A stretch of 64,000 nt of DNA from Vogesella indigofera (lineage in GTDB: Bacteria > Pseudomonadota > Gammaproteobacteria > Burkholderiales > Chromobacteriaceae): contig NZ_JAQQLA010000001.1 of assembly GCF_028548395.1 (NCBI RefSeq), positions 248,001 through 312,000 on the forward strand. Reading direction: 5' to 3'. The notes under the pieces were generated by a model that did no database searches, was not told the DNA's origin, and worked only from the letters and a program-made list of their open reading frames with translations. Made by a program: the position numbers and the translations under genes. This document shows positions 27,642-37,298 of the stretch, piece after piece. Position 1 is the stretch's first letter. Each line of letters starts with the position of its first letter.

Positions 27642-29093
27642 ATGCTGCACGCCAAGCTGTTCATCAATAACCAGGATGTCGCCTCGTCCGACGGCGCCAC
27701 CTTCGACTGTCTCAACCCGGTCAATGGCGAGGTCGCCACCGTGGCGGCGGCGGCGAGTGTGGATAGCGCGCTGGCGGCGGTGAATGCCGCCACGGTGGCG
27801 TTCGGCGCCTGGGCGGCGATGCTGCCGCAACAGCGCCGCGCGCTGCTGGACCGCGCCGCCGACCTGATCGTGGCGCGCAGTGTCGATTTCAGCGCCGCGA
27901 TGACGGCGGAAACCGGTGCCACCGCGGCGTGGGGCAGCTTCAACTGCCAGCTGGCGGCCAACATCTTCCGCGAGGCGGCGGCGCTGGTCACGCAGATCCA
28001 GGGCGAGCTGCCGCCGTCCAGCCGTGCCGGCGCCATCGAGATGGTGCTGCGCCAGCCGGCGGGCGTGGTGCTGGCCTTCGCGCCATGGAATGCACCGGTG
28101 CTGCTGGCGGCGCGGGCGGTGGCGATGCCGCTGGCCTGTGGCAACAGCGTGGTGCTGAAAGGCTCCGAGCTGTGCCCGTACACCCACCGCCTGCTGGGCG
28201 AGGTGCTGGCCGAGGCCGGGCTGCCGCCGGGCGTGCTCAACGTGGTGCTGAACGCGCCGGCCGATGCGGCCAACGTGGTGGAGGCGCTGATCCGCCACCC
28301 GGCGGTGCGGCGGGTGAACTTCACCGGCTCCACCCGGGTTGGCCGCAGCATCGCCGAGATCGCCGCGCGCTACCTGAAGCGCTGTTTGCTGGAGCTGGGC
28401 GGCAAGGCGCCGTTCGTGGTGCTGGACGACGCCGATCTGGACGAGGCGGTGAAGGCGGCGGCGTTTGGTGCCTTCTTCAACCAGGGCCAGATCTGCATGT
28501 CGACCGAGCGCATCATCGTCGATCGCAAGGTGGCGGACGCGTTCGTGCAACGCCTCGCCGACAAGGCGCTGAGCCTGAAGGCCGGGCTGCCGGACGAGCC
28601 GGGCTGCGCACTGGGGCCGATGATCAGCGCCGGCGCCGCCGAGCGCATCACGGCGCTGGTGCAGGACGCGGTCGGCAAGGGCGCCGAGCTGGTGACCGGC
28701 GGCCATGCGCGCGGCAGCGTGATGCCGGCGACGGTGGTCGACCATGTCACCGCGGCGATGCGGCTGTACGGCGAGGAGTCGTTCGGCCCGGTGGTGGCGG
28801 TGCTGCGCTTTGACGACGTGGAGGAGGCGATCTCGCTGGCCAACGACTCCGAGTACGGGCTGTCGGCGGCGGTGTTCGGCGGCGACGTGCTGCGCGCGCT
28901 GGAGGTTGCCCGCCGCATCGAATCCGGCATCTGCCACATCAACGGCCCGACGGTGCTGGACCAGGCGCAGATCCCGTTCGGCGGGGTGAAGGATAGCGGT
29001 TACGGCCGTTTTGGCGGCCGCGCCGCGATCGATGAATTTACCGAGTTGCGCTGGATCAGCATCCAGCGCGGCGCACAGCAGTACCCGATCTAA
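27642..29093 (+). CDS. Aromatic aldehyde dehydrogenase, vanillin/salicylaldehyde type
   Basis: 483-residue aldehyde dehydrogenase of the vanillin dehydrogenase group: VLAFAPWNAPVLLAARAVAMPL, LLELGGKAPFVV (Glu) and [15 protein letters not shown] (catalytic Cys). Start at 27642 (MLHAKLF) is preferred for its GGAG ribosome site; an in-frame ATG at 27615 has none. It is only moderately related to the pchA product 700 bases upstream, so the operon encodes two aromatic aldehyde dehydrogenases. Exact substrate not provable; vanillin or a substituted benzaldehyde is likely. Confidence 0.82.
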   Translation: MLHAKLFINNQDVASSDGATFDCLNPVNGEVATVAAAASVDSALAAVNAATVAFGAWAAMLPQQRRALLDRAADLIVARSVDFSAAMTAETGATAAWGSFNCQLAANIFREAAALVTQIQGELPPSSRAGAIEMVLRQPAGVVLAFAPWNAPVLLAARAVAMPLACGNSVVLKGSELCPYTHRLLGEVLAEAGLPPGVLNVVLNAPADAANVVEALIRHPAVRRVNFTGSTRVGRSIAEIAARYLKRCLLELGGKAPFVVLDDADLDEAVKAAAFGAFFNQGQICMSTERIIVDRKVADAFVQRLADKALSLKAGLPDEPGCALGPMISAGAAERITALVQDAVGKGAELVTGGHARGSVMPATVVDHVTAAMRLYGEESFGPVVAVLRFDDVEEAISLANDSEYGLSAAVFGGDVLRALEVARRIESGICHINGPTVLDQAQIPFGGVKDSGYGRFGGRAAIDEFTELRWISIQRGAQQYPI

Positions 29094-29292
29094 CTGGATC
29101 TGATCTAACAGAAACGGGCGGCGGCCTACCCGGTCGCTGCCGCCCAGCCGCCGAGTCCCCATCCGGACGCGCGGCTTGCGGCCAACCCTGGCAGCGGGAC
29201 GCTGCGCTGCCCGTCCCGCTTGCCTAGTCGTGCAGGCAGCGCATTTTCACACCCATCGTTAATGACATATAAATAAAACGGAGAGATTCATC

Positions 29293-30189
29293 ATGCAACA
29301 ATCCAGAGCGCTCACCACCCTCGTCACCACGGGCGCCTTGCTATCGCTGGCGACCGCCAGCTGGGCGACCGAAGGCGGTGGCGGCATGTACCCCAACGGC
29401 AACGAGAACTACCTGACCGGCGCCTTGCCGCCGCCCGGCTTCTACGTGCTGGGCTACGCCTCCAGCTACCGCGCCGATACGCTGCGCGACAACAACGGCG
29501 ACAAGCTGCCGGTGGATTTCAAGCTGCAGGTCAACGCGGTGGCGCCGCGCTTCATCTGGGTGAGCGACCTGCCGCTGGCTGGTGGCCAGCTGGCGATGCA
29601 CGCCATCACCCCGCTGGTGGAGCTTGACGCCACGGTCAACGGCCAGTCGCAGCGCAAGCGCGAGCTGGGTGACATCGTGCTGGGCGGTGGTGCCGCCTAC
29701 CACGTCTCCGACAAGCTGCACTACTACGCCGGGCTGGACATCAACGCCCCCACCGGTCAGTTCGACAAAAATGATCTGGTCAACGTTGGCCGCAACTACT
29801 GGAACGTGGAGCCGCTGCTGGCGGTGAGCTACGTGCAGCCTAGCGGCATCAACGCCGACGTGAAGCTGATGTACGACTACAACTGGAAGAACAAGGACAC
29901 CGACTACCGCAGCGGCCAGGAGGTGCACGCCGACTACGCGCTGGGCTGGGGCTTTGGCAATGGCTGGGTGGCCGGCGTCGGCGGCTACGCCTATCGCCAG
30001 GTCAGCGACGATACCGGGCCGAACGTGCCGGCACACGGCAACCGCGGCAAGGCCTTCGCCATCGGCCCGTCGCTGAAGTACGACAACGGCAAGGGCTACT
30101 TCGTCACCGCCAAGTGGCAGCGTGAAAGCGGGGTGGCCAACCGCGCCCGCGGTTCCGAATTCAAGCTGCGCATGACGCTGCCGTTCTAA
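29293..30189 (+). CDS. Outer-membrane channel of the phenol meta-pathway family (SphA/MetA type)
   Basis: 298 residues with a Sec signal (TTGALLSLATASWA). The mature part begins with the family pattern EGGGGMYPNGNENYLTGALPPPGFYV and continues as alternating beta strands ending in LRMTLPF, a typical outer-membrane C-terminus. Proteins of this family (COG4313) are encoded with aromatic degradation genes and are thought to admit hydrophobic aromatics. It has its own leader of 199 bases with an AT-rich stretch, so may have a separate promoter. Confidence 0.85.
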   Translation: MQQSRALTTLVTTGALLSLATASWATEGGGGMYPNGNENYLTGALPPPGFYVLGYASSYRADTLRDNNGDKLPVDFKLQVNAVAPRFIWVSDLPLAGGQLAMHAITPLVELDATVNGQSQRKRELGDIVLGGGAAYHVSDKLHYYAGLDINAPTGQFDKNDLVNVGRNYWNVEPLLAVSYVQPSGINADVKLMYDYNWKNKDTDYRSGQEVHADYALGWGFGNGWVAGVGGYAYRQVSDDTGPNVPAHGNRGKAFAIGPSLKYDNGKGYFVTAKWQRESGVANRARGSEFKLRMTLPF

Positions 30190-30287
30190 GCCGGCACGCA
30201 TGATGTCCACCGCTGCGCCGCCGTGCTCTGCATAGCGGCGCAGTGCCGTTATCATGTGTGTTTGTTCACCCTCGTCGCGGCCTGCCC

Positions 30288-31190
30288 ATGACCCCCGTCG
30301 CCCAGCGCATCAACGCCAACGCCGCCGCCCACCGTATCGACACCACGCTCGATACCCGCCGCTACGCGCTGGCCAATGGCCGCCACGATACCGCGCGCGC
30401 GGCGATCCTGCTGTTGAGCGGCAGTGCCAGCATCAGCCTCGACAAGGACAGCATCGAGCTGGCGGCGCCGGCGCTGGCCTGGGTCAACGTGCCGCCGCAA
30501 AGCCATCTGCGCGTCAGCGCCGGCAGTGCCGGCTACCTGTTGTCGCTGTCGGACGTGCTGGTGAAGGAGGCGGCGGGGCAGGGCGCGGAGTCGGTGCCGC
30601 TGCGCTATCTGACCGATCGCCGCATCGTGCAGAACCGCCTCGACGCCGCCGAGGCGGTGCAGGAGATGAGCGCCTCGTTCCGCAGCATCGAGCGCGAGCT
30701 GAAGCTGGGCGGCAAGGCGTCGTGGAGCTATCTCACCGCCCATCTCACGCTGATCCTGATCCACTGCTGGCGCCTGTCCGGGCTGGAGGATGTCAGCCAG
30801 CAGGGGCACAGCACCAATTCGACGCTGCTGATGCGCTTTCGCCACCTGGCCGAGCTGCACCTGCGCGAACACTGGAAGATCGCCCGCTACGCCGCCGAGC
30901 TGGGCATCTCCCACGACCGCCTGCACGACATCTGCGTGCGCACCCTCAAGCGCACGCCGCTGGAGCTGCTGCACGACCGCCTCACCCACGAGGCCTGCCT
31001 GCGGCTGGTGCGCTCCGGGCTGACCATCGAACAGGTCGCCGCCGATCTCGGCTTTCGCAGCACCACCCACTTCAGCCGCTTCTTCCGCCTGCGCACCGGA
31101 CTGACTCCGGCGCGCTACCGGCTGGAAGCCAAGCAGCAGCTCAGCAGCCACGAGGCACTGGCGATCCGCAACTACGCCGACTGGCCGTGA
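30288..31190 (+). CDS. AraC-family regulator, probably of the p-cresol genes
   Basis: 300 residues. N-terminal cupin-like sensing region (SASISLDKDSIELAAP) and C-terminal double helix-turn-helix (AELGISHDRLHDICVRTLKRTPLELL, TIEQVAADLGFRSTTHFSRFFR). The position at the end of the pch operon in the same orientation suggests it controls these genes. Start at 30288 (MTPVAQR) is the first ATG; an upstream GTG at 30243 is possible. No strong ribosome site at either. Confidence 0.78.
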   Translation: MTPVAQRINANAAAHRIDTTLDTRRYALANGRHDTARAAILLLSGSASISLDKDSIELAAPALAWVNVPPQSHLRVSAGSAGYLLSLSDVLVKEAAGQGAESVPLRYLTDRRIVQNRLDAAEAVQEMSASFRSIERELKLGGKASWSYLTAHLTLILIHCWRLSGLEDVSQQGHSTNSTLLMRFRHLAELHLREHWKIARYAAELGISHDRLHDICVRTLKRTPLELLHDRLTHEACLRLVRSGLTIEQVAADLGFRSTTHFSRFFRLRTGLTPARYRLEAKQQLSSHEALAIRNYADWP

Positions 31191-31197
31191 GCGCTGC

Positions 31198-32121
31198 CTA
31201 GCGGCGCAGGCTGCGCGGGCAGACGCCGTACTGGCGGCGGAAGGCGGTGGCAAAGTTGGCCGGGCTGCCGTAGCTGGCCAGCAGCGCGGCCTCGGTGACG
31301 CTGGCGCCCTGCAGCAGCAGCTGGTGCGCGCGCGCCAGCCGCTGCCGGCGCAGATAGTCAAAAATGCTGCAACCGTGCAGCACGCGAAACTGCCGTTGCA
31401 GCGTGGTCGGGTTGCTGCCCATCTCGCGTGCCATCTCCGCTAGCGACCAGCCGTCGGCGCTGCCGCTGTCCAGCAGTTGCTGCAGCTTTTCCACGCGCCG
31501 GCGTTCTGCCAGTTTCAGCGTGCTGTCTTGCCTTGTCCCCTGTAATTGTCCCAGTGCCTCCATCAGCAGCTCCACGGCGTGGCACTCCTGGTACAGGCGC
31601 TGCAGGTGCGGCGACCGCTGTGCCGGGTGCAGCAGTTGCCCGGCCAGGCGGCCCAGCGCGGCGCCTACCTGCAGCGGGCGCACCGCCAGATGCTGCCGGC
31701 ACAGGCCGAGGGTGCTGCCGCGGTCGCTGAGGTTGTCGAAACCGCCTTCTTCAAACCATTGCCGGTTGACCGCGATCACCACCTGGCGCTGCTGCATCGG
31801 CTGCGGGATGTCCCGCTGCAGCTGTTCGGTTTCGGCGATGGACAGCAGCACTCCCTGCGGCTGGCGGCTGGCATTCAGTCGCAGCGGCTGCTTGCCGAAG
31901 CGCGCTTCCAGCGTGCCTTCCAGCATCAGGATCAGGCGCAGGCCGGGCTCGGCGCTGCTCTCGGTATGTATCGCCTGCAGGATGTCGATGTGGGTGCAGT
32001 GCAGCGACAGCCCGGGGCGCAGGGTTTCGCTGACAAAGTGGCCGCGTACCGCCGGCGGCGGCGCGTGGTGAGCGGCGGGGTGTGACTGGCTGGCAGCAAG
32101 GCCGCTGCGCCCGGTGTTCAT
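31198..32121 (-). CDS. AraC-family siderophore regulator (PchR-like)
   Basis: 307 residues. The C-terminal HTH region (SLAEMAREMGSNPTTLQRQFRVLHGCSIFDYLRRQRLARAHQLL) contains the GSNPTTLQRQF signature of PchR/AlcR-type regulators that sense ferric siderophore. It is divergent from a TonB-dependent receptor with a Fur-like box between, the classic layout for a substrate-inducible siderophore uptake gene. It ends tail to tail with the other AraC gene, 7 bases apart. Confidence 0.85.
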   Translation of the reverse strand: MNTGRSGLAASQSHPAAHHAPPPAVRGHFVSETLRPGLSLHCTHIDILQAIHTESSAEPGLRLILMLEGTLEARFGKQPLRLNASRQPQGVLLSIAETEQLQRDIPQPMQQRQVVIAVNRQWFEEGGFDNLSDRGSTLGLCRQHLAVRPLQVGAALGRLAGQLLHPAQRSPHLQRLYQECHAVELLMEALGQLQGTRQDSTLKLAERRRVEKLQQLLDSGSADGWSLAEMAREMGSNPTTLQRQFRVLHGCSIFDYLRRQRLARAHQLLLQGASVTEAALLASYGSPANFATAFRRQYGVCPRSLRR

Positions 32122-32210
32122 GGTGGAAGTCCTGTCGATTGTCCGTGGCGCAAAGCTTTTATTTTGGCAAGCAAAGGACGCCGAGGGGGAGATGTGGAAA
32201 AATTATAGTT

Positions 32211-32229
32211 GAGAATGATTATTGATAAC
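32211..32229 (+). promoter_or_regulatory. Fur-box-like sequence upstream of the TonB receptor
   Basis: GAGAATGATTATTGATAAC matches the 19-base Fur consensus (GATAATGATAATCATTATC) at 13 positions and retains the GAGAATGATT core. It lies 52 bases before the receptor ATG in the divergent spacer, next to an AT-rich patch (AAAAATTATAG) that could be part of the promoter. Confidence 0.72.
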
Positions 32230-32280
32230 AAGTCGGCTGCTGCCATATCGCCGGCATTTCTTGCACAGGACCGCTTTGCC

Positions 32281-34278
32281 ATGACTCACACTCTTCCTCC
32301 GCCGTTCCGGCTGCCCCTGCTCAGTGTCATGCTGCTTGTCGGCTGGAGTAGTGCCGCACTCGCCGAAGACGGCGTCGGCCAGCTGCCCACCGTGGTGGTG
32401 AGCGCGAAAACGCCGACGCTGGACAAGACCATCCGCCAGGACGAGCTGGCCGACAGCCAGGCCCGCGACCTCAGCGACATCTACCGCAAGGACGGCGAGA
32501 TCAGCGTCGGCGGCGGCGGCAATCCGATTGCGCAAAAGGTGTACATCCGCGGCATGGAAGAGTCGATGCTGAATCTCAGCGTCGACGGCGCGCAAATCAA
32601 CGGCAAGGTCTATCACCACCAGAGCGCGCTGGTGATCGATCCGCAGCTGCTGAAAACGGTGGAAGTGGAGAAGGGCACCGCCGCGGCCAGCGCCGGCCCG
32701 GGGGCGCTGGGCGGCGCCATCCGGCTGGAAACCATCGACGCGCGCGACATGCTGCGCGACGGCCGCGATTTCGCCATGGCGCTGACCGGCGGCTGGTCCA
32801 GCAACCGGGGCTGGCGCAGCATGGCCACCGTGGCCGGGCAGCTCGACGAGCGCTTTGACGGCCTGGTGTCGGGCAGCCTGCTGGAAACGCAGAACTACAA
32901 GAGCGGCGATGGCCAGCTGGTGGCCAACTCGGCGACCGAGCAGCAGAACCTGCTGGCCAAGTTCGGATTCACACTGTCGCCGGAGCACCGCATTAGCGCC
33001 TCCTACCAGCACAGCAACGACGAGGGCATCCGCAACGCACGCGCCAACATGATGCCGGAGTTCGCCCATCCGCAACTGCCCAACGACCCGATCCCGCAGC
33101 GCCTGACGCGCGACACCGCCACGCTGCGCTACCAGGGCGGCAAGCTGGGCGTGGTCGACAAGGTTGACGCCACCCTCTACCAGTCGGTGGTGGAGTCGGA
33201 GCGTACCAACAAGGTTGGCCGCAACTATGGCGAGGAGATCACCACCACCGGCATGGATATCGGCCTGCGCAGCTATCTGGGCGCGCATGTGCTGAAGTAC
33301 GGCCTGAACTGGCGCGAGGAAGAGACCGCGGCGCGCAACATCCTTGATCCTTACGGCCTGACCGGCAGCGGCACGGAAAGCCTGGGCGTGGCGGGCGGCT
33401 ATGTCGAAAGCCTGCTCGATTTCGATCCGGTCACGGTATCGGCCGGGCTGCGCTTTGACGACTACGAGTACACCGACAATCACCGGCAGACGTATCGCAG
33501 CAGCGGCTTCAGCCCCAGTGCCGGCATCAGCTGGCAGCTGCTGGACAGCCTGAAGCTGACCGCCGGCCACTCGCGCGCGCTGCGCGGGGTCGGCCCGAAA
33601 GAGGCGTTCATGCTCGATATCGCGCGCTGGAAAAACGCCAGCGATATCGATCCGGAAAAGGCCAGCAACAGCGAGCTGGGCTTCCGTTTCGACCGGGGCG
33701 GCTTCAGCCTGTCGGGTAATGTCTACCAGCAGGACATCAAGAACTTCATTACCTCGATGGCCTGCGCCGGGGTGCCGGCCGGCTGCCGCGACAATGCCGG
33801 CGACGCACGCATCAAGGGCTACGAGCTGGGCGCCGAATACCGCAGCGGCGCGCTGACCACCGGGCTGTCGGTGGCGCACAGCAAGCCGCGCCTCAACGAG
33901 CAGCCGTTCTACGACGCCGACCTCGGGCTGGGCGCCAGCAGCGGGCGGACCTGGACACTGCACGCCAGCTATGACCTGCCGGCCTACAACCTCGACTTCG
34001 GCTGGAGCGGCCGCTTTGTCGAGTCGCTGGCCTACCGCCCGGTCGGCGCCGCCGTCGGCGTCAGCCGCACCAAGCAGGGCTACGGCGTTCACGATATCTA
34101 CATCAACTGGCGGCCGCTGCACAAGGACACGCTGACCCTCAATCTGGCGGTGAAGAACCTGCTCAACAAGCACTACTACGATCACACCACCTACGCCTAC
34201 CAGGTCTACCAGCAGCGGGTGCTGGGCTACCCGGAAGCCGGTCGTGACGTGCGGCTGCAGGCCACCTACCGCTTCTGA
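32281..34278 (+). CDS. TonB-dependent outer-membrane siderophore receptor
   Basis: 665 residues: signal peptide ending at SSAALA, TonB box region LPTVVVSA, plug domain (QKVYIRGMEESMLNLSVDGAQIN; VEVEKGTAAASAGPGALGGAIRLET) and a 22-strand barrel ending in RLQATYRF with the terminal Phe. Imports an iron complex; identity of the siderophore not deducible. Start MTHTLPPPFRL at 32281 opens the signal peptide; a frame extension to 32209 starts with TTG inside the Fur box and is rejected. Contains a KVGR-coding copy of the 12-mer repeat (33212-33223). Confidence 0.9.
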   Translation: MTHTLPPPFRLPLLSVMLLVGWSSAALAEDGVGQLPTVVVSAKTPTLDKTIRQDELADSQARDLSDIYRKDGEISVGGGGNPIAQKVYIRGMEESMLNLSVDGAQINGKVYHHQSALVIDPQLLKTVEVEKGTAAASAGPGALGGAIRLETIDARDMLRDGRDFAMALTGGWSSNRGWRSMATVAGQLDERFDGLVSGSLLETQNYKSGDGQLVANSATEQQNLLAKFGFTLSPEHRISASYQHSNDEGIRNARANMMPEFAHPQLPNDPIPQRLTRDTATLRYQGGKLGVVDKVDATLYQSVVESERTNKVGRNYGEEITTTGMDIGLRSYLGAHVLKYGLNWREEETAARNILDPYGLTGSGTESLGVAGGYVESLLDFDPVTVSAGLRFDDYEYTDNHRQTYRSSGFSPSAGISWQLLDSLKLTAGHSRALRGVGPKEAFMLDIARWKNASDIDPEKASNSELGFRFDRGGFSLSGNVYQQDIKNFITSMACAGVPAGCRDNAGDARIKGYELGAEYRSGALTTGLSVAHSKPRLNEQPFYDADLGLGASSGRTWTLHASYDLPAYNLDFGWSGRFVESLAYRPVGAAVGVSRTKQGYGVHDIYINWRPLHKDTLTLNLAVKNLLNKHYYDHTTYAYQVYQQRVLGYPEAGRDVRLQATYRF

Positions 34279-34296
34279 TCTTTTACCAACCCCATG

Positions 34297-34314
34297 CCCC
34301 GGCCCGTGCCGGGG
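34297..34314 (+). other. Hairpin between receptor and binding-protein genes
   Basis: CCCCGGC / GCCGGGG stem with a CCGT loop and no T-run, in the 55-base spacer. It may lower expression of the downstream transport genes relative to the receptor or protect the receptor mRNA 3' end. Confidence 0.45.
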
Positions 34315-34333
34315 CCAGGCTATTGGAGCTGCA

Positions 34334-35443
34334 ATGAATTACCTGAAAGGGATGGCCCTCGCGCTGGGGCTGACGCTGTCCACGCTGACGCTGGCGGCCA
34401 GTGTCACCGATCTGGCCGGCCGCCAGGTGACCCTGCCGGCCAAGGTTGGCCGCATCATCCTCGGCGAGGGGCGCATGCTGACCACCCTCGCCATTCTGGA
34501 AAAACAGCAACTGCCGCAGCGGGTGGTGGGCATGCTCGGCGATTTCGAGCAGCTGGACCCGGCCGGCTACGCGCAGTACCGCCAGCGCTTCCCGGCGCTG
34601 GACAAGGTGGTGCGCCTGGGCAAGACCAGCGCCGCCACCTTCAGCGCTGAGCAGGCGATCGCGCTGAAACCGGACCTGGCGATTTTCAGCCTCAGCGGTC
34701 ACGGCCCCGACGTCAACGACCACGCCACCCTGAAGCGGTTGCAGGCGGCCGGCATTGCCGTGCTCTATGTCGACTTTACCCGCGACCCGCTGCTGCACAC
34801 GGTGCGCAGTGTCGAGGTGCTGGGCCAGGCGCTGGGCCGTCAGCAGGAGGCGGCCGAGTTCATCGCCTTCTACCGGACCGAGATGGACAAGGTGCGCCAG
34901 CGCCTGAAACTGACCCGCCGCCAGCCGACGGTGTTCCTCGAAAGCCGCGTCGGGCTGAGCCGCGAATGCTGCGAAACCATGACCCACGGCATGATCGGCC
35001 GGCTGCTGGACGCCGCCGGCGGACACAATATCGCCGGCCCGCTGGTGCCGGGCATGCACGGCACCGTCAACCTGGAATTCCTGCTCAAGGCGCAGCCGGA
35101 AGTCTATATCGGCACCGCCATCGGCAATCCTGCCAGCGTGGCGCGCGGTGTGCCCACCATCGCGCTGGGCAGCGGCATTGACGCCGCCACCGCCCGCGCC
35201 AGCCTGCGCAAGGTGCTGGGCCGTCCCGGCTTCCCGCAGCTGAAGGCGGTGGCCGGCAAGCGCGCCTTCGCCATCTGGCACCACTACAACTACTCCGCCC
35301 AGAACATCATCGGCCTGCAGGCGATGGCCAAGTGGCTATACCCGCAGGAAATGGCCGACCTGCAGCCGGAAGACACCCTCAGGCGTTTCTACCAGCGCTT
35401 CCAGCCGGTCGCGCTCAACGGCACCTACTGGACGCAACTATGA
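34334..35443 (+). CDS. Periplasmic iron-siderophore binding protein (FecB/BtuF type)
   Basis: 369 residues: signal peptide (GLTLSTLTLAASV), then a class III binding-protein fold beginning VTDLAGRQVTLPAKVGRIIL, the usual start for iron-complex binding proteins. FSLSGHGPDVNDHATLKRLQAAGIAVLYVDF and a C-terminal segment AFAIWHHYNYSAQNIIGLQAMAKWLYP also fit. TTGGAGCTGC precedes the ATG. The stop overlaps the permease start (ATGA). Contains the 12-mer repeat at 34443-34454. Confidence 0.87.
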   Translation: MNYLKGMALALGLTLSTLTLAASVTDLAGRQVTLPAKVGRIILGEGRMLTTLAILEKQQLPQRVVGMLGDFEQLDPAGYAQYRQRFPALDKVVRLGKTSAATFSAEQAIALKPDLAIFSLSGHGPDVNDHATLKRLQAAGIAVLYVDFTRDPLLHTVRSVEVLGQALGRQQEAAEFIAFYRTEMDKVRQRLKLTRRQPTVFLESRVGLSRECCETMTHGMIGRLLDAAGGHNIAGPLVPGMHGTVNLEFLLKAQPEVYIGTAIGNPASVARGVPTIALGSGIDAATARASLRKVLGRPGFPQLKAVAGKRAFAIWHHYNYSAQNIIGLQAMAKWLYPQEMADLQPEDTLRRFYQRFQPVALNGTYWTQL

Positions 35444-36504
35444 GCACGACCCTTGTATTGGAGGCGCCGCTGTCGCTGGCGCAACGCTACCACCGCGCCA
35501 ACCTGCGCCGCGCCGCGGTATTGCTGCTGCTGGCGGCCGCGCTGTGCCTGAGCCTGCTGTGGGACATCGGCACCGGCCCGTCCGGTCTGCCGCTGCGGGA
35601 TATCGTGCAGGGCTTGCTGGCCCCGGCGTCGCTGGATGTCGCCGACCGGGTGATCCTGTTCGACGTGCGCCTGCCGTACACCTGCATGGCGCTGGTGGTC
35701 GGCGCCGCGCTGGGCCTCGCCGGCGCGCAGATGCAGACGGTGCTCAACAACCCGCTGGCCAGCCCGTTCACGCTGGGGCTGGCGGCGGCCGCCACGCTGG
35801 GCGCCGCCATGGCCATCGTGTTCGTGCCGGTGTTGCCGTGGCTGCCGGTCGAGCTGCTGACCCCGCTGTGCGCCTTCCTGATGGCGCTGCTGTCCACCGG
35901 GCTGATCCTGCTGCTGCTGCGCTGGCACGGCGGCGGCAGCCACTCGCTGGTGCTGTTCGGCATCGCCCTGATGTTCGCGCTGGAGGCGCTGGTGTCGCTG
36001 ATGCACTTTCTGGCCGACAGCAACGCGCTGGAGCAGATCGTGTTCTGGAGCATGGGCAGCCTGGGGCGGGCAAGCTGGCACAACGTGCTGCTGGTGGCGG
36101 TGACCCTGCTGCTGTGCTTTGGCCTGGCGATGCGCCGCGCCTGGGCGCTGACCCTGCTGCGCAGCGGCGAGGCGCAGGCGGAAAGCCTGGGGGTGGACGT
36201 GGCGCGCGTGCGCCGTGCCTGCCTGGTGGAAGTCAGCCTGCTGACCGCGGTGGCGCTGTGCTTTGTTGGCACCATCGGTTTTGTCGGCCTGGTCGGGCCG
36301 CACATCGCCCGCCTGCTGGTGGGCGAGCAGCATCGTTACTTCCTGCCGGCCAGTACGCTGTGCGGTGCGCTGATGCTGTCGCTGGCCTCCATTGCCAGCA
36401 AGTCGCTGATTCCGGGGCTGATCGTGCCCATCGGCATCGTCACCGCGCTGGTCGGGGTACCGGCCTTCATGCTGCTGATTCTGGGACGGAGGGCCGCCGC
36501 ATGA
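35440..36504 (+). CDS. FecCD-family iron ABC transporter permease
   Basis: 354 residues, about nine TM helices. FDVRLPYTCMALVVGAALGLAGAQMQTVLNNPLASPFTLGLAAAATLGA and GTIGFVGLVGPHIARLLVGEQHRYFLPAS (partial motifs RLPYT, GAQMQTVLNNPLASP, FVGLVGPHIARLL) are the FecCD hallmarks. Start ATG 35440 overlaps the previous stop by 4 bases, and its own stop overlaps the ATPase start in the same way. A single permease gene, so probably a homodimer. Confidence 0.92.
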   Translation: MSTTLVLEAPLSLAQRYHRANLRRAAVLLLLAAALCLSLLWDIGTGPSGLPLRDIVQGLLAPASLDVADRVILFDVRLPYTCMALVVGAALGLAGAQMQTVLNNPLASPFTLGLAAAATLGAAMAIVFVPVLPWLPVELLTPLCAFLMALLSTGLILLLLRWHGGGSHSLVLFGIALMFALEALVSLMHFLADSNALEQIVFWSMGSLGRASWHNVLLVAVTLLLCFGLAMRRAWALTLLRSGEAQAESLGVDVARVRRACLVEVSLLTAVALCFVGTIGFVGLVGPHIARLLVGEQHRYFLPASTLCGALMLSLASIASKSLIPGLIVPIGIVTALVGVPAFMLLILGRRAAA

Positions 36505-37298
36505 GCCTGCAGATCACCTCGCTCGCCGTACAGCGCCAGCGGCGCTGCATCGTCGAGGATTTCAGCCTGGCCACGCCGCTGGCCGCCGGCAGCCTCACTG
36601 CGCTGGTCGGCCCCAACGGCGCCGGCAAGTCCACCCTGATCCATGCGCTGGCCGGCCTGCTGCCATCCAGCGGCCAGCTGCTGCTGGACGGCGCCGCGCT
36701 GTCCGCGCTGCCGCTGCGCCAGCGCAGCCGGCAGGTGGCGCTGCTGCCGCAAAGCCTGCCGCAGAGCGTGGGGCTGTCGCCTTACGAATTGTTGCTGGGC
36801 GGGTTGCTGGCCAACGGCGTCGGCCGGCGCGAGGCGGAAACGCGCATCGATGCCGTGCTGCGCCGGCTGGGGCTGCTGGCGCTGGCCATGCAGCGGCTGG
36901 ACACCCTGTCCGGTGGCCAGCGCCAGATGGTGGCGCTGGCGCAGGTGCTGGCACGTCAGCCACGGCTGCTGCTGCTGGACGAGCCGACCAGCGCACTGGA
37001 CCTGCGCTGGCAGCTGGCGGTGCTGGGTGCGGTCGGCGAGGACGTGCGCCAGCGCGGCGCGATCGGCGTGATCGCGCTGCACGACCTCAACCTCGCACTG
37101 CGTGCCTGCGACCGGGTGCTGGTGCTGGCCGGCGGCCGCCTGCAGGCGGATGGCGCGCCGGACGCGGTGCTGGACGCGGCATTGCTGCGGCGGGTGTATG
37201 GCATCTCCGCCCGTATCGAACCCTGCTCGCAAGGGCGCCCGCAGCTGATCGTCGACCAGCTGCTATCTGAATCCCACCTGGAGGCATTACCGTCATGA
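36501..37298 (+). CDS. Iron-siderophore ABC transporter ATPase
   Basis: 265 residues. Walker A GPNGAGKST, Q-loop LLPQSL, signature LSGGQRQ, Walker B LLLLDEPTSALD and H-loop VIALHDLN are all intact. Belongs with the FecB-like and FecCD-like proteins to an inner-membrane iron-complex importer. ATGA overlaps at both ends. Confidence 0.93.
   Translation: MSLQITSLAVQRQRRCIVEDFSLATPLAAGSLTALVGPNGAGKSTLIHALAGLLPSSGQLLLDGAALSALPLRQRSRQVALLPQSLPQSVGLSPYELLLGGLLANGVGRREAETRIDAVLRRLGLLALAMQRLDTLSGGQRQMVALAQVLARQPRLLLLDEPTSALDLRWQLAVLGAVGEDVRQRGAIGVIALHDLNLALRACDRVLVLAGGRLQADGAPDAVLDAALLRRVYGISARIEPCSQGRPQLIVDQLLSESHLEALPS

Noticed and set aside
32209..32280. Earlier TTG start for the TonB receptor
   Set aside because: It would place coding sequence over the Fur-like box and in front of a good signal peptide that begins at 32281.
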